Shown piece after piece: positions 10,055 to 20,812 of a stretch of 64,000 nucleotides of DNA; position 1 is the stretch's first letter, and each line of letters starts with the position of its first letter. The DNA comes from Shewanella kaireitica (GTDB lineage Bacteria; Pseudomonadota; Gammaproteobacteria; Enterobacterales; Shewanellaceae). The notes beneath the pieces were generated by a model. It worked only from the letters and a program-made list of their open reading frames with translations. It was not told where the DNA came from and made no database searches. The stretch spans positions 99,878 through 163,877 of the forward strand of contig NZ_JAKIKQ010000009.1 in assembly GCF_023284045.1 (NCBI RefSeq), given 5' to 3'. The translations under genes and the position numbers were made by a program.

Positions 10055-10087
10055 AAAAAACGCTAACCAATTGGTTAGCGTTTTTTA
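10055..10087. terminator. Bidirectional terminator between convergent genes
   Basis: A perfect palindrome: A-run, CGCTAACC, AATT centre, GGTTAGCG, T-run. It serves the plus-strand CorB-type gene and the minus-strand DUF962 gene, which end on either side. Confidence 0.92.
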
Positions 10088-10094
10088 TTATCAT

Positions 10095-10634
10095 TTATTT
10101 TCCTTTCTTCGCAGCTTCTAGCGCTCGGCGTTTATCGCGTGCGATTGGCGTAATCTCAGCTAACAGCTCTTTTTCAAAACCAAGCTTAAAATACACTTCC
10201 GCCATCAAAAAGAACGGCCCGATCAATAACTGATTTAAGTCATCCACAAAAGCTGGTTTTGCCTTTTCATATTTATGACCGATAAACTGAATGACCCAGC
10301 CAACAACAAAAGTAGCTATCGCAAGGTAGCCTGCACCAGCATATTGAGCAACAATGCTAGAGGTATAAAGCACTGGAATAATGAACAAGGTTAGACCGAA
10401 CGCTAATTTTGCATGCAACATAAAGTAATACCCCAATACCACTACAGCAAAAACAGTCGCCACGTTAAAACTAATGACGGGGTCATCAAATACAGCAAAG
10501 TTGATAGGGATAAGATTGAAGCCTACAAATGCCGACCAGATGATCAGCGGTACGCCAAAGAAATGAGTTTTTATATTGCTCGGGTTTAAGTGCACACTTT
10601 TATAGGTCGACAGCTGCTCTACGGCGGATTTCAT
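10095..10634 (-). CDS. Mpo1-like (DUF962) membrane protein
   Basis: 179 aa with about four hydrophobic segments. Family hallmarks are the N-terminal YKSVHLNPSNIKTHFFGVP motif (conserved His/Asn) and the second His motif IQFIGHKYEKAKPAFVDDL. Yeast Mpo1 is a 2-hydroxy fatty-acid dioxygenase acting in alpha-oxidation. Transfer of that role to this bacterial protein is inference. It appears monocistronic. Confidence 0.85.
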   Translation of the reverse strand: MKSAVEQLSTYKSVHLNPSNIKTHFFGVPLIIWSAFVGFNLIPINFAVFDDPVISFNVATVFAVVVLGYYFMLHAKLAFGLTLFIIPVLYTSSIVAQYAGAGYLAIATFVVGWVIQFIGHKYEKAKPAFVDDLNQLLIGPFFLMAEVYFKLGFEKELLAEITPIARDKRRALEAAKKGK

Positions 10635-10828
10635 CTATCAGTCTCCTTACTAAACTTAACGCTTATTATGATTATTATTGGGTTATCTGTGCTTAACGCT
10701 TAAATGGCTAGGCGTTAGAATTTAACCAATCATTAACCTAATGGATTTTGACGACAATTAATAGAGCAAATATTCAACCTAAATACGCATTTGTATAAAG
10801 GAAGTCCACAAAAAGCACTGAATCGCGG

Positions 10829-11179
10829 TTACTCAAAAATAGGCTTATCGTACTCATAGCCTTCATCGGTATAGGCGGTGACAATTGCATCTTTGACCAG
10901 ACCACTATCAGCTTTGACTTGAGTCTCAAAAAACTGCTGGATCTGTTTACGACGGCCATGGGCAGACCAAGAATCGGCGTCTTGCCAGATCTCATTAAAT
11001 ACTATCGGATAATCTGTGCGAGAAGCGCTCGGGTGATCAATTTGGCGGGTTAGCATATATTGAATACAGCCTTGTTCACGGTAAGCATCAGGCTCTAGTG
11101 CTTTTAGCACCTCAAATAACTCCGACTCTTTACCTTCCTTTGGTTGAAACTGTGCTAATACGTAGACTCTAGTTGTCAT
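10829..11179 (-). CDS. Putative antibiotic-biosynthesis-monooxygenase (ABM) domain protein
   Basis: 116 aa, cytoplasmic, with the ferredoxin-like ABM pattern: LAQFQPKEGKESELFEVLK, then EQGCIQYML, then FNEIWQDADSWSAH. Relatives include the quinol monooxygenase YgiN and the LsrG isomerase. The exact substrate cannot be read from the sequence. It stands alone between the DUF962 gene and acpS. Confidence 0.8.
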   Translation of the reverse strand: MTTRVYVLAQFQPKEGKESELFEVLKALEPDAYREQGCIQYMLTRQIDHPSASRTDYPIVFNEIWQDADSWSAHGRRKQIQQFFETQVKADSGLVKDAIVTAYTDEGYEYDKPIFE

Positions 11180-11274
11180 AATAACTCCTTCAATAGCTGA
11201 CTAATAAATGTTGCCCGCGAGTTTAATCTGATTAAATGTACCCTTCTGCAGAGCAATCACAATCCTCAATGTGT

Positions 11275-11670
11275 TTATGACTCTATGATAACCGTTGCTG
11301 TTGCATAGTGTTTCTCATCAGCAATCGATAAATGACCTTTAACGCCACCAAGTAGCGCTAGCCGCTCAGCCGCGCCACCGCTAAAGGTGACTACTGGAGC
11401 ACCATTGCCGTTATTACTGATCTCAATATGTTGAAATGACACACCGCGACCAATACCTGTACCTAACGCTTTTGCTGCAGCCTCCTTTGCTGCAAAGCGC
11501 TTAGCCAAGTAACGGCCAGGATTGGAAGATTTGATAAAAATATCAAGCTCTGACGGTGTTAACACTCTTTTAGCTAAACGATTAGTTTGCAGCCCCTTCT
11601 CGCTAGCCACCGGAACTCGAGTCTCTATGCGCGCAATCTCAACAATATCAGTGCCCAAACCAACAATCAT
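11275..11670 (-). CDS. acpS: Holo-[acyl-carrier-protein] synthase
   Basis: Transfers phosphopantetheine from CoA to acyl carrier protein. 131 aa (126 in E. coli), with the AcpS signatures MIVGLGTDIVEIARIE and RFAAKEAAAKALGTG containing the Mg2+-binding Asp and Glu. Last gene of the recO-pdxJ-acpS run, separated from pdxJ by a hairpin that probably attenuates readthrough. Confidence 0.95.
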   Translation of the reverse strand: MIVGLGTDIVEIARIETRVPVASEKGLQTNRLAKRVLTPSELDIFIKSSNPGRYLAKRFAAKEAAAKALGTGIGRGVSFQHIEISNNGNGAPVVTFSGGAAERLALLGGVKGHLSIADEKHYATATVIIES

Positions 11671-11690
11671 AAATTACCTTTTTAACTAAA

Positions 11691-11727
11691 CAAAAGCCGA
11701 GCATAACTTAGTGCCATGCTCGGCTCT
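11691..11727 (-). terminator. Hairpin between pdxJ and acpS
   Basis: Ten-bp stem AGCCGAGCAT/ATGCTCGGCT with an 11-base loop. On the minus strand it is followed by TTTGTTTAG. The T-tract is short, so partial termination is plausible; acpS follows in the same direction. Confidence 0.65.
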
Positions 11728-11749
11728 TTAAATCACATTTGCAAGCGAC

Positions 11750-12487
11750 TTACTCGCCTCGGCGACCTTCAACCATCAACTGTTTCATATCTCGTACCGC
11801 GGTAGCTAAACCGTCAATAGCAGCGCGGGCGATAATGGCATGACCAATATTGAGCTCATATAACTCAGGAATAGCAGCTATCGGCTTGACGTTATGGTAA
11901 TGCAAACCATGACCAGCATTCACAACTAAGCCTTTTCCATGGGCGTATGTCGCCATGGTACTAATGCGGTTAAGTTCAGCTGTAGCTTCAGCGTCAGTTT
12001 CGGCGTCAGCATAGCAACCAGTATGGATCTCTATCACTGGCGCTCCAACTGTAACAGCAGCGTCAATTTGCGTTTTATCAGCATCGATGAACAAAGACAC
12101 CTTAATGCCCTCTTTAGATAAGCGCGTTACAGCAGCTGCTATCTTATCTTGCTGACCAGCAACATCAAGACCACCTTCAGTAGTAAGCTCTTCTCGCTTC
12201 TCTGGCACTAGACACACATAAGCAGGCTTAATCTCGCAGGCAATATCAAGCATCTCTTCAGTGACGGCCATCTCAAAATTCATCCGAGTCTTAAGCGTTT
12301 TCGCTAAGGTATATACGTCTCTATCGATAATATGGCGACGATCTTCACGCAGATGAATAGTAATGCCTTCAGCGCCAGCATGTTCGGCAACTGCGGCAGC
12401 ATGAACAGGATCGGGATAGTTAGTACCGCGAGCTTGGCGTAGAGTTGCAATGTGGTCAATGTTAACGCCCAGTAGGATCCGGCTCAT
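11750..12487 (-). CDS. pdxJ: Pyridoxine 5'-phosphate synthase
   Basis: Last step of DXP-dependent vitamin B6 synthesis: condenses aminoacetone phosphate with deoxyxylulose phosphate. 245 aa TIM barrel with [16 protein letters not shown] at the N-terminus, [42 protein letters not shown] and [12 protein letters not shown]. Length and motifs are complete. Located between recO and acpS as in E. coli. Confidence 0.97.
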   Translation of the reverse strand: MSRILLGVNIDHIATLRQARGTNYPDPVHAAAVAEHAGAEGITIHLREDRRHIIDRDVYTLAKTLKTRMNFEMAVTEEMLDIACEIKPAYVCLVPEKREELTTEGGLDVAGQQDKIAAAVTRLSKEGIKVSLFIDADKTQIDAAVTVGAPVIEIHTGCYADAETDAEATAELNRISTMATYAHGKGLVVNAGHGLHYHNVKPIAAIPELYELNIGHAIIARAAIDGLATAVRDMKQLMVEGRRGE

Positions 12488-12598
12488 GTGTGTTCCTTGA
12501 TTAAACGAATTTATAAAGCCGCTATTGTACTGCGAGATTTAGTCTATAGCCAGCATCTGAGCTGCTATACCCCATTGAATTATTTGAGTGAAAATCAG

Positions 12599-13312
12599 TT
12601 AGTCACTTGGCGTCGCTTTACTCGAACTGACGTTCTTCTTGATGAACAAACTACGCGAGTGCAGCGGCTTATCGCCCAATGTTGGTGCCAACAATTGTCG
12701 CATCAACTTTTTAGCTTCGGCAAAGTGCTCAGCCAACAACGTCTGTTGTTTAAGTGCAAATAGCATCTCGCCAGTGAAGAATTTATGTTGATTATATTGT
12801 GTCGCTATCACCGGCATAAAACCATGTTCAAGTTCAAGTCGATAAAAACCACTAGCCGTCATCTCTGCACCTGACGGGTCATACTCTAGCGACGGCATGG
12901 TTCCTAATTCTTGTAGCAACGCCAGCTCAAAATAGCGTAACTGACTTTGATTAAATTCCTTTGCCATTGCTATCAATGTTTGATGATAGTTAAAAAACAG
13001 CTCTTCAGCGCTATGCTGAACCGTTAAGCACCGAATAAGCAGCTCGTTAAGGTACAGACCTGAATACAAGCAATTACCAGTTAGCGGTACTGCAGGGCTT
13101 GCTGCTTCAACTTGCTTTAAGTTCTTAAGGTCTGATTTTCCTTGCAGCTGAAAAATGAGCGGCTGAAATGGCTGCACGATACTGCGAATAGAGTTCTTAC
13201 TGCTGCCGAGACGAGCAACTGCATCAACGCGCCCTTTGCCATCAACCAAAAGGTTGACCAGCACACTTGATTCACGAAAGGGTCTAGTATGAAGAACGTA
13301 GCCACGCTCCAT
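12599..13312 (-). CDS. recO: DNA repair protein RecO
   Basis: Recombination mediator that works with RecR to load RecA on SSB-coated DNA. 237 aa (242 in E. coli). The N-terminal OB-fold begins MERGYVLHTRPFRESSVLVNL, and the C-terminal helical domain contains LRYFELALLQELG. It follows era with a terminator-like hairpin between, in the conserved era-recO-pdxJ order. Confidence 0.95.
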   Translation of the reverse strand: MERGYVLHTRPFRESSVLVNLLVDGKGRVDAVARLGSSKNSIRSIVQPFQPLIFQLQGKSDLKNLKQVEAASPAVPLTGNCLYSGLYLNELLIRCLTVQHSAEELFFNYHQTLIAMAKEFNQSQLRYFELALLQELGTMPSLEYDPSGAEMTASGFYRLELEHGFMPVIATQYNQHKFFTGEMLFALKQQTLLAEHFAEAKKLMRQLLAPTLGDKPLHSRSLFIKKNVSSSKATPSD

Positions 13313-13415
13313 GATTATTTAATTCCGCTGAGTAAATTGATAAAAATAACAGTAACCATCATAAAACCAATTGAGTGCTAATACCAATGCAGCTCAAATA
13401 GCCTAAACCGCTTAC

Positions 13416-13447
13416 AAAAACGCCCCTTTCTATTGCTAAAAAGAGGC
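13416..13447 (-). terminator. Probable terminator after era
   Basis: On the minus strand, GCCTCTTT pairs with AAAGGGGC (one G-U wobble that only works in minus-strand RNA), followed by GTTTTTG. It lies 27 bp after the era stop. Confidence 0.6.
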
Positions 13448-13473
13448 ATTATTACGCGATATGAATGTAACCG

Positions 13474-14466
13474 TTACTCTTCGCCGTAACCTAAGCTGCG
13501 CAGTGCACGCTCATCATCGGCCCAACCTGATTTAACCTTCACCCACATCTCTAAGAAAATCTTATTATCAAACAAGACTTCCATATCAACACGAGCGGCA
13601 GAGCTGATCTTTTTGATGCGCTCTCCCTTGTTACCAATCACCATGCGTTTTTGTGTTTCACGCTCAACGAGTACTAACGCATTGATCTGATAGACACCGT
13701 TTTCCATCATCTTGAACTGCTCAATCTCAACAGTACAATCGTATGGAAGCTCATCGCCCAAAAAGCGCATTAACTTTTCACGTACGATTTCTGATGCCAT
13801 GAACTTCTGCGAGCGGTCAGTCACATAATCTTCAGGGAAGAAATGTGGTGACTCAGGTACCGATTCAACGGACATATCTAAAATCCGTTGCACATTGGTG
13901 CCCTGTGTTGCAGAAATAGGCAAGATCTCATCAAATTCAAACTTTTTCGATAACTCTTCAAGATGAGGAAATAGTGCTTCTTTATCCTTGATGTTATCGA
14001 CTTTGTTGATGGCTAGAACCGTTTTGCGACCATCATCACGGCTCTGCAACTTACGCAGTACCATTTCGTCATCAGCTGTCCAGTTCATGCCGTCAACCAC
14101 AAATATCACCAAGCTGACTTCTGCCAATGAACTAGCAGCGGCTCGGTTCATCAATCGGTTAATCGCACGCTTTTCTTCCATGTGAAGGCCTGGTGTATCG
14201 ATAAACACCACCTGACGTGGACCGTCAGTATGGATCCCCATAATACGGTGACGAGTCGTCTGCGGTTTTTTAGAGGTAATACTGATTTTCTGGCCTAACA
14301 ATTTGTTAAGCAGGGTTGATTTACCAACGTTTGGTCGGCCAACAATCGCCACCATACCGCAATAAGTCACCGCGTACTTAACAGCTGATGAAGGGTTATT
14401 CATCTGCGCGAGTAAGTCGTCTAGACTAGGTTCATTGCTCTCAGGTAAATCTTTTTCGTTACTCAT
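13474..14466 (-). CDS. era: Ribosome-assembly GTPase Era
   Basis: GTPase that binds the 3' end of 16S rRNA during 30S maturation. 330 aa, about 30 longer than E. coli Era because of an acidic N-terminal extension. GTPase motifs: GRPNVGKST at residues 43-51, DTPGLH and NKVD. A C-terminal KH domain is present ([12 protein letters not shown]). The ATG overlaps the rnc stop by four bases, so the two are translationally coupled. Confidence 0.96.
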   Translation of the reverse strand: MSNEKDLPESNEPSLDDLLAQMNNPSSAVKYAVTYCGMVAIVGRPNVGKSTLLNKLLGQKISITSKKPQTTRHRIMGIHTDGPRQVVFIDTPGLHMEEKRAINRLMNRAAASSLAEVSLVIFVVDGMNWTADDEMVLRKLQSRDDGRKTVLAINKVDNIKDKEALFPHLEELSKKFEFDEILPISATQGTNVQRILDMSVESVPESPHFFPEDYVTDRSQKFMASEIVREKLMRFLGDELPYDCTVEIEQFKMMENGVYQINALVLVERETQKRMVIGNKGERIKKISSAARVDMEVLFDNKIFLEMWVKVKSGWADDERALRSLGYGEE

Positions 14467-15140
14467 TTCTTAATTAACTCCAACACTTGAGCGGCTGCAC
14501 TTTGCTCTGCTTTTCTGCGTGAACTAGCAACCCCGACAACGGCTTGTCTCAAGTCTTCTACAACACATTCAACGGTGAAGGTTTGCTCATGGGCATCTCC
14601 TTCAGTATGGACGACTTTATAGATTGGCAGCGGTTTTCTAAACTTCTGCAAATGCTCTTGAAGTAACGTCTTTGGATCTTTCTGGTTAATGGGCTCAATC
14701 ACTCGCAAGCGCGATGCATACCAGTTCAGCACCAATTTACGGCATTTCTCAATATCTGAGTCAAGATAGATAGCGCCAATGATGGCTTCGACCGCATCGG
14801 CCAATATAGACTCACGTCTAAACCCACCGCTTTTTAATTCACCGGGTCCAAGTTTTAGATAATCACCTAATTTGAACTCTATGGCTATTTCAGCCAACAT
14901 TTTCCCACAGACTAACGTGGCACGCATCCGACTTAAATCACCTTCAGTCGCCTTAGGAAACTGATGATATAACGCGTCGGAAATCACAATAGACAAGATA
15001 GAGTCACCCAAAAACTCGAGTCGCTCATTATGCTTATTAGAGGCACTTCTATGTGTTAGCGCCTGATCTAATAATGCTTGCTCAGCAAACTCGTAACCCA
15101 AGGTACGACATAGTCTAGGGATATTTTTAATCGGTTCCAT
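14463..15140 (-). CDS. rnc: Ribonuclease III
   Basis: Double-strand-specific endonuclease that matures rRNA and regulates mRNAs. The signature [10 protein letters not shown] is at residues 38-47 from the chosen ATG. The second acidic cluster is [13 protein letters not shown], and a dsRNA-binding domain follows from about residue 155. A TTG at 15149 would overlap lepB. I prefer the ATG at 15140, one base after the lepB stop. Conserved lepB-rnc-era operon. Confidence 0.96.
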   Translation of the reverse strand: MEPIKNIPRLCRTLGYEFAEQALLDQALTHRSASNKHNERLEFLGDSILSIVISDALYHQFPKATEGDLSRMRATLVCGKMLAEIAIEFKLGDYLKLGPGELKSGGFRRESILADAVEAIIGAIYLDSDIEKCRKLVLNWYASRLRVIEPINQKDPKTLLQEHLQKFRKPLPIYKVVHTEGDAHEQTFTVECVVEDLRQAVVGVASSRRKAEQSAAAQVLELIKK

Positions 15141-15141
15141 A

Positions 15142-16059
15142 TTACACAATTCCGCCTACACGGTTAAAACGCACCCCTGTTGGGATCCAAGCTGGTAAAA
15201 AGTCAGCCGGTTTTCTGTCAAACTCAAAGCTTATCCAAATCGCGACGGCTTTGCCGACGAGGTTATGCTCAGGTACAAAGCCCCAAAAACGACTATCGGT
15301 ACTGTTATCGCGGTTATCACCCATTGCAAAGTATTGACCTTCAGGCACAATAAACTCTGTCAACGGTACATTCTCTTGGCGGTGATAGTAGTTGATCATG
15401 TCAGGTCGTGATGGATTGATTAAGATGTCATGCGTCACATCACCAATTTGCTCTTTAAAACGCAGCAATGGCGTACCGTCTTGGGAAAATTCGCCACGGT
15501 TAACAGAGACACGTTCTACGGCTTTTAGTTCTGGACAAGGACTTTGCCCTTCCGCGCAAGCAGCTTGGATATAAAGCTGTTTATTGCGGTAAACAATACG
15601 GTCGCCCGGCAAGCCTACAATACGCTTAATATAATCAATCTGTGGGTTTTCTGGGTATTTAAAGACAGCCACATCACCACGCTCAGGCTTGCCCGTTTCT
15701 TTTAACGTTGTGCGCCAAACAGGATCTTTAATCCCGTAGCTAAACTTTTCAACCAGAATAAAGTCACCAACGAGCAGTGTCGGCATCATTGAGCCTGATG
15801 GGATCTGAAAAGGCTCATAAATAAAAGAGCGTAAAATAAGCACGAATGCGATAACAGGAAAGATGGACTTTGACGTTTCAACAAACGCCGACTCACGCAG
15901 TATCACTTCTGCATTCTCTTCGCTTAACTCAGCTTCAGCCGCTTGAGCCATTGCCAACTTCTCACGACGCTTAGGGGCGAATACTAGCGCATCTGCCATC
16001 CAAACAAGGCCACTGCCTAAGGTGACCAAAACTAAAATTAGCGAAAAATAGGCTGCCAT
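15142..16059 (-). CDS. lepB: Signal peptidase I
   Basis: Inner-membrane protease that removes signal peptides from exported proteins. 305 aa with two N-terminal membrane segments (about 3-25 and 65-80). The catalytic Ser90 lies in [10 protein letters not shown], the general base Lys145 in [12 protein letters not shown], and the box E motif is [15 protein letters not shown]. Residue numbers are one off from E. coli LepB (Ser91/Lys146). Confidence 0.97.
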   Translation of the reverse strand: MAAYFSLILVLVTLGSGLVWMADALVFAPKRREKLAMAQAAEAELSEENAEVILRESAFVETSKSIFPVIAFVLILRSFIYEPFQIPSGSMMPTLLVGDFILVEKFSYGIKDPVWRTTLKETGKPERGDVAVFKYPENPQIDYIKRIVGLPGDRIVYRNKQLYIQAACAEGQSPCPELKAVERVSVNRGEFSQDGTPLLRFKEQIGDVTHDILINPSRPDMINYYHRQENVPLTEFIVPEGQYFAMGDNRDNSTDSRFWGFVPEHNLVGKAVAIWISFEFDRKPADFLPAWIPTGVRFNRVGGIV

Positions 16060-16132
16060 TATTAATTAACTCCTGCCAAACATAATTGGGTTACGACTAA
16101 CGTGTCGATGTCCCTATGGTTATACGCCAGTA

Positions 16133-16160
16133 ATGAAAGCGCCGCAAACTGCGGCGCAAA
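16133..16160 (-). terminator. Hairpin between lepA and lepB
   Basis: Eight-bp GC-rich stem GCGCCGCA/TGCGGCGC with a three-base loop. On the minus strand it is followed by TTTCATTA. The T-tract is poor, so attenuation rather than full termination between lepA and lepB is likely. Confidence 0.55.
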
Positions 16161-16196
16161 GTCTAGCGATATATTAACAAATCTTAACGAACTAAC

Positions 16197-17987
16197 TTAA
16201 TCGTTAAGCTTCAACACTGCTAAAAACGCTTCTTGTGGAACTTCTACGTTACCCACTTGCTTCATGCGTTTCTTACCGTCTTTTTGCTTCTGCAGTAACT
16301 TCTTCTTACGTGATACGTCACCGCCGTAACACTTAGCCGTTACGTCTTTACGCATCGCCTTAATCGAAGAACGCGCAATAATCTGGCTACCTACTGCTGC
16401 CTGAACTGCAATATCAAACATCTGACGAGGGATGAGCTCTTTCATCTTATTCACTAATGCTAGACCCTTAGAACGGATCAACCCTTTATGAATAATCATC
16501 GCTAACGCATCGACCCTGTCACCGTTAATAAGAATATCGAGGCGCACCATGTCTGCAGGTTCAAAGCGGACAAAGTTATACTCAAGCGATGCATAACCAC
16601 GACTGGTTGATTTTAGACGATCAAAGAAGTCCATCACCACTTCTGCCATTGGCAATTCGTAAGTAAGTGCAACTTGGTTACCGTGATAAACCAAGTTAGT
16701 TTGTACACCACGCTTTTCAACACACAGAGTAATGACGTTACCCAAATACTCTTTAGGTACCAAAATATTAGTCTCTACAATTGGCTCACGCATCTCTTCG
16801 ATATTATTAATCGCAGGTAGATCCGATGGGTTATCGACATAAATAGTCTCGCCATTGGTCTGGACGATCTCATACACTACGGTAGGTGCTGTAGTAATAA
16901 GCTCTAGGTTGTATTCACGCTCTAGACGCTCTTGAATAATCTCCATGTGGAGTAGACCCAAGAAACCAATACGGAAACCAAAACCGAGTGCTGATGAGGT
17001 TTCAGGCTCGAAAAACAATGAAGCATCATTCAAGCTTAGCTTGTTAAGCGCATCACGAAAGCTTTCATAGTCATCAGTAGAAATAGGGAATAGACCCGCG
17101 TATACCTGTGGTTTAACTTTCTTAAAACCAGGTAGTGGCTCAAGTGCACCATGCTTTGCATGAGTCAACGTATCACCGACTGGTGCGCCGTGGATCTCTT
17201 TAATACCCGCGATAACAAAACCCACTTCGCCAGTTTTTAACTCTGGAGTATCAGTTTGTTTCGGGGTAAAGATACCGACACGATCAGCGGTATGAGTCTG
17301 ACCTGTAGACATAACTTTAAACTTGTCGCCCTTCTTAAATACGCCATTTTTAATACGTACTAAAGATACAACGCCTAAGTAACTATCAAACCAGGAATCA
17401 ATAATTAGCGCCTGCAGTGGGCCTTCTTCGTCACCTTCTGGTGGCGGGATCTGCTCAACAATCACTTCCAGCACATCTTTAATGCCGACACCGGTTTTAG
17501 CTGAGCAACGTACAGCATCAGCCGCTTCAATACCGACAATATCTTCAATCTCTTCTGCTACACGGTCGGGATCTGCCTGAGGGAGATCGATCTTGTTCAG
17601 AACTGGAACAACGTCCATATCCATCTCAAGTGCCGTGTAACAGTTGGCTAGAGTTTGCGCTTCGACACCTTGGCCCGCGTCAACCACCAATAGCGCGCCT
17701 TCACAAGCAGCTAAAGAACGTGATACCTCATAGGAGAAATCGACATGGCCAGGCGTATCAATAAAGTTAAGTTGGTAAGTCTCACCATCATTAGCTTTAT
17801 AGTCCAAAGTAACACTTTGCGCTTTAATCGTAATACCGCGCTCACGCTCAATGTCCATTGAGTCGAGAACCTGTGCGGCCATTTCGCGATCAGTTAAGCC
17901 ACCGCATTCATGAATAAGGCGATCTGAGAGTGTTGATTTGCCGTGGTCAATATGGGCAATAATTGAAAAGTTTCTAATATGCTTCAT
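16197..17987 (-). CDS. lepA: Elongation factor 4 (LepA), back-translocating GTPase
   Basis: Ribosomal GTPase of the EF-G group. 596 aa (599 in E. coli). G1 motif AHIDHGKST at residues 11-19, DTPGHVDF and NKIDLP. The EF4-specific C-terminal domain includes [20 protein letters not shown]. It sits in the lepA-lepB-rnc-era order, downstream of rseC. Confidence 0.97.
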   Translation of the reverse strand: MKHIRNFSIIAHIDHGKSTLSDRLIHECGGLTDREMAAQVLDSMDIERERGITIKAQSVTLDYKANDGETYQLNFIDTPGHVDFSYEVSRSLAACEGALLVVDAGQGVEAQTLANCYTALEMDMDVVPVLNKIDLPQADPDRVAEEIEDIVGIEAADAVRCSAKTGVGIKDVLEVIVEQIPPPEGDEEGPLQALIIDSWFDSYLGVVSLVRIKNGVFKKGDKFKVMSTGQTHTADRVGIFTPKQTDTPELKTGEVGFVIAGIKEIHGAPVGDTLTHAKHGALEPLPGFKKVKPQVYAGLFPISTDDYESFRDALNKLSLNDASLFFEPETSSALGFGFRIGFLGLLHMEIIQERLEREYNLELITTAPTVVYEIVQTNGETIYVDNPSDLPAINNIEEMREPIVETNILVPKEYLGNVITLCVEKRGVQTNLVYHGNQVALTYELPMAEVVMDFFDRLKSTSRGYASLEYNFVRFEPADMVRLDILINGDRVDALAMIIHKGLIRSKGLALVNKMKELIPRQMFDIAVQAAVGSQIIARSSIKAMRKDVTAKCYGGDVSRKKKLLQKQKDGKKRMKQVGNVEVPQEAFLAVLKLND

Positions 17988-18119
17988 TATGCTGGGATGA
18001 CTTAACTCGAAGTTGAAAAGAATTTTTAAGGTGCAGAATTGTACCCGATTGCGGCTTTAATACCAATTTTTATCATGCTTTTGAATTGGAAAGTTACGCT
18101 AGAGGCCAAGTATCTACGG

Positions 18120-18584
18120 TTACTGAGCTATATCGATAGGCTTACCAAGAGATTTTATGATGATTGGTTGTGCCTTTTCCTCTAGCGCCTTCGCAAATTT
18201 CTTTCCTAAGGCCCAAAAACCAACACCGCCAACTAATGCAAAGGCAATAGCCAACAAATCTTGATTCACGCCTATATTTGCTGCTAGCAAATTACCACTA
18301 TAAGCACCGACGAAAAACCCAGCTAGAGGCAGGATATATACCAACATAGCGGCTTTTAGAATAACGCTTTCAGGAAGACCGAGCTTTAAGCGCTCTCCGG
18401 TTGCAAAAGCACGTTCAGTTTGGATAGAAAAACGCTGAACCTTTGGTGAAAAGGCTTTTGCAACAGCTGAGGTACCGCATGAATCACTGCTGTCGCAGTG
18501 ATTACAAGCACTCTTCATCTCAACTTCTACAACAACCCAACCAGAGTTGCTGTTAGCAACAACTTTGGCAACCTCTTCCATCAT
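18120..18584 (-). CDS. rseC: Sigma-E regulatory / redox-associated membrane protein RseC
   Basis: 154 aa with an N-terminal cytoplasmic cysteine-rich motif (CNHCDSSDSCG near residues 28-38) and two membrane helices (about 80-100 and 110-125). RseC has been linked to the SoxR-reducing system and sigma-E signalling. Last gene of rpoE-rseA-rseB-rseC, 13 bp after rseB. Confidence 0.93.
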   Translation of the reverse strand: MMEEVAKVVANSNSGWVVVEVEMKSACNHCDSSDSCGTSAVAKAFSPKVQRFSIQTERAFATGERLKLGLPESVILKAAMLVYILPLAGFFVGAYSGNLLAANIGVNQDLLAIAFALVGGVGFWALGKKFAKALEEKAQPIIIKSLGKPIDIAQ

Positions 18585-18597
18585 GGTAATAAACCTT

Positions 18598-19530
18598 TTA
18601 CTGCAACATAATACTTTGAGCTATGCGACTTAACGTTTCAGCAGGCACTTTACCTACAGCAACAACCTCTGCATTACCAACACGCTCTGTAGCAAGCGAT
18701 AACCCATTACGGGTAACCAATTCATCTGGAAGCGGCGAATCACCTGCTTTAGCGACATAAACAGATATACTCGCAAGGCCATCGCTAATCGCAATGTATT
18801 CTACAGCTTCTTTACTACCGATTAATCGATGTTGATCTTTTACCAGCACTTTAAAGCCTTTCGGTAACCAACCAAACTTCCAATCTTCACCTGCAGCACG
18901 TTCAGATTGCGCCATTACTGCTGGCCACTCCTGCTTGTGCGCCTCTATCAGTATAGAAGGCACCTCTTCTAAAACTAATAATTCGACGACCATAAGCTGC
19001 TCTAATAGCTGCTTATCGTTATTAATCATGTCGAATCGGAGCGGCAAAAAGGTATCCATATCAAGCCAAACTTGATAACCATATCGATTATCATCGTTAG
19101 GTATGATGCGTACCAATTGTCCTGGTCGTCCTGCAATTCTGCTTCTACCACCTAATACAAACTGGTATCCAGCTTCTAGATTAGAGATATCATCAGCGAA
19201 GGCGGCTGGAATAACTCCTTGAATACGTTTTGCGTGAACACTATAAGCTGGTTGATCATGCTCAATGAAGGTCACCGTATTACCAACTCGAACAGCATTC
19301 TTAGGCGGCCCATTAAGGTGCTCTAAAAATGCCACCTCTTGATCTTGTACCTTGCCATGAATATAAACCAAAGGACGAATATGATCGGCTTGAATTTGTA
19401 TTAGGGATATTTTGAATTCTTGTTCGCGCAGTGCTTGGCTCATATTTTCAAGCCAAGCTTTGGCGGGCATATCTTCCCGCGCCATCGCGGGAAAACTCAT
19501 GGCTAGAATAGCCAGTAGGATTAGACGCAA
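18598..19530 (-). CDS. rseB: Sigma-E regulator RseB (periplasmic)
   Basis: Periplasmic lipid/LPS sensor that binds the RseA periplasmic domain and blocks DegS cleavage. 310 aa with a cleavable signal peptide (about residues 1-17, ending FPAMA). Two lipoprotein-like domains follow, the C-terminal one beginning near WKFGWLPKGFKV. 12 bp after rseA. Confidence 0.94.
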   Translation of the reverse strand: MRLILLAILAMSFPAMAREDMPAKAWLENMSQALREQEFKISLIQIQADHIRPLVYIHGKVQDQEVAFLEHLNGPPKNAVRVGNTVTFIEHDQPAYSVHAKRIQGVIPAAFADDISNLEAGYQFVLGGRSRIAGRPGQLVRIIPNDDNRYGYQVWLDMDTFLPLRFDMINNDKQLLEQLMVVELLVLEEVPSILIEAHKQEWPAVMAQSERAAGEDWKFGWLPKGFKVLVKDQHRLIGSKEAVEYIAISDGLASISVYVAKAGDSPLPDELVTRNGLSLATERVGNAEVVAVGKVPAETLSRIAQSIMLQ

Positions 19531-19542
19531 GCTAACTCCTTG

Positions 19543-20145
19543 TTACTGATTGACAGGTATCGTATCTACCTCTCTATTGTCCTCTATAACCGCACCATTA
19601 TTCAATCTTTGTTGTAACATATGATCTTGAATGTAGGAGTTAATACGACGACGCTGATCAACGACTTGTTCATTAGTATAGCTTTGATTTTGCTGTACTG
19701 CGCCAGTCTGCAAGCTTACCGGTGATGCACTACCAATCAGAGGTCTAGTGTTCAAAACAGGTAAAGGAGAGTTGTCTAGTAATGTCTCTTGGTTATAATT
19801 TTGCACACCAACCACTGCAACCATAGCAACGGTCGCTGCAATAGCATACTGCCCAAATTGCTTAAATAGTGGCACAACTTTACTTGAAGTAGGCTTTGTG
19901 GCCGCTTTAACAGCAGTTTGCTTAGGAGCAATAATAGCAGGCTCTTCATCAATCGCAGCCATGATACTAGCACTCAGATCAATAGATACTGCTTGTGGCA
20001 GTTCGCCACGCATCGCATCACCAATCATATGATAATCACGCCACTGCTCATGTGAATCTGCATCAGCTGCTAATTCAGCTAACGTTTGCTCGTCGAGTTC
20101 ACCATCGACAGCAGCAGATACCCATTCCTGACCTAATTTATCCAT
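19543..20145 (-). CDS. rseA: Anti-sigma-E factor RseA
   Basis: Single-pass inner-membrane anti-sigma factor. 200 aa. The N-terminal cytoplasmic domain has the RseA motif VSAAVDGELDEQTL and QWRDYHMIGDAMRG. A membrane helix lies near residues 98-112 (YAIAATVAMVAVVGV). The C-terminal periplasmic domain is rich in Gln and Asn. It starts 26 bp after rpoE. Confidence 0.95.
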   Translation of the reverse strand: MDKLGQEWVSAAVDGELDEQTLAELAADADSHEQWRDYHMIGDAMRGELPQAVSIDLSASIMAAIDEEPAIIAPKQTAVKAATKPTSSKVVPLFKQFGQYAIAATVAMVAVVGVQNYNQETLLDNSPLPVLNTRPLIGSASPVSLQTGAVQQNQSYTNEQVVDQRRRINSYIQDHMLQQRLNNGAVIEDNREVDTIPVNQ

Positions 20146-20171
20146 TGTTCACCTATCTTTGTTCAAGGGTG

Positions 20172-20750
20172 CTAGCGTTCTAGCAACGGCTTAAGCTTTT
20201 TATCAATCGCCTCACGCGCTCTGAAGATCCGTGATCTCACAGTACCTACGGGGCAATCCATGACATTAGCAATCTCTTCGTAACTCATACCATCAAGTTC
20301 TCTTAGTGAGATTGCCATCTTCAATTCTTCTGGCAATGTGTCTAAAGTGTCAAAAACGACCTTTTGAATCTCTTCTGACAATACGAGTCGTTCCGGAGAT
20401 GCAAACTCCTTTAACGCATCGCTGCCATCATAGTATTCAGCTTCTTCAGCATCGACATCATTCGCGGGCGCTCTACGCCCTTGTGCGACCAGATGATTCT
20501 TTGCAGTATTAACTGCAATGCGATACAACCATGTGTAAAACGCACTTTCGCCCCTAAAGTTCGGTAACGCTCGATATGCTTTTATAAAAGCTTCTTGCGA
20601 CACATCTGCAACGTCGGCCTGATTTCGCACATAACGCGATATCAGATTCGCGACCTTGTTTTGATATTTTTGCACTAAAAGGTTAAAAGCGTTCTTATCA
20701 CCACGCTGTACGCGCTCAACTAACTGTTGATCACTTATTTGTCCACTCAT
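20172..20750 (-). CDS. rpoE: RNA polymerase sigma-E (extracytoplasmic stress) factor
   Basis: ECF sigma factor for envelope stress. 192 aa, as in E. coli (191). Region 2 contains VSQEAFIKAYRALPNFRG and FYTWLYRIAVNTAKN. Region 4 contains LRELDGMSYEEIANVM and CPVGTVRSRIFRARE. The upstream sequence carries a promoter of the sigma-E type, which indicates autoregulation. Confidence 0.97.
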   Translation of the reverse strand: MSGQISDQQLVERVQRGDKNAFNLLVQKYQNKVANLISRYVRNQADVADVSQEAFIKAYRALPNFRGESAFYTWLYRIAVNTAKNHLVAQGRRAPANDVDAEEAEYYDGSDALKEFASPERLVLSEEIQKVVFDTLDTLPEELKMAISLRELDGMSYEEIANVMDCPVGTVRSRIFRAREAIDKKLKPLLER

Positions 20751-20812
20751 CCGAGCCGACTACTCCTAAATCTAATACTGATTTCTCAGCCGCTCGAATC
20801 ATATTCACTTAT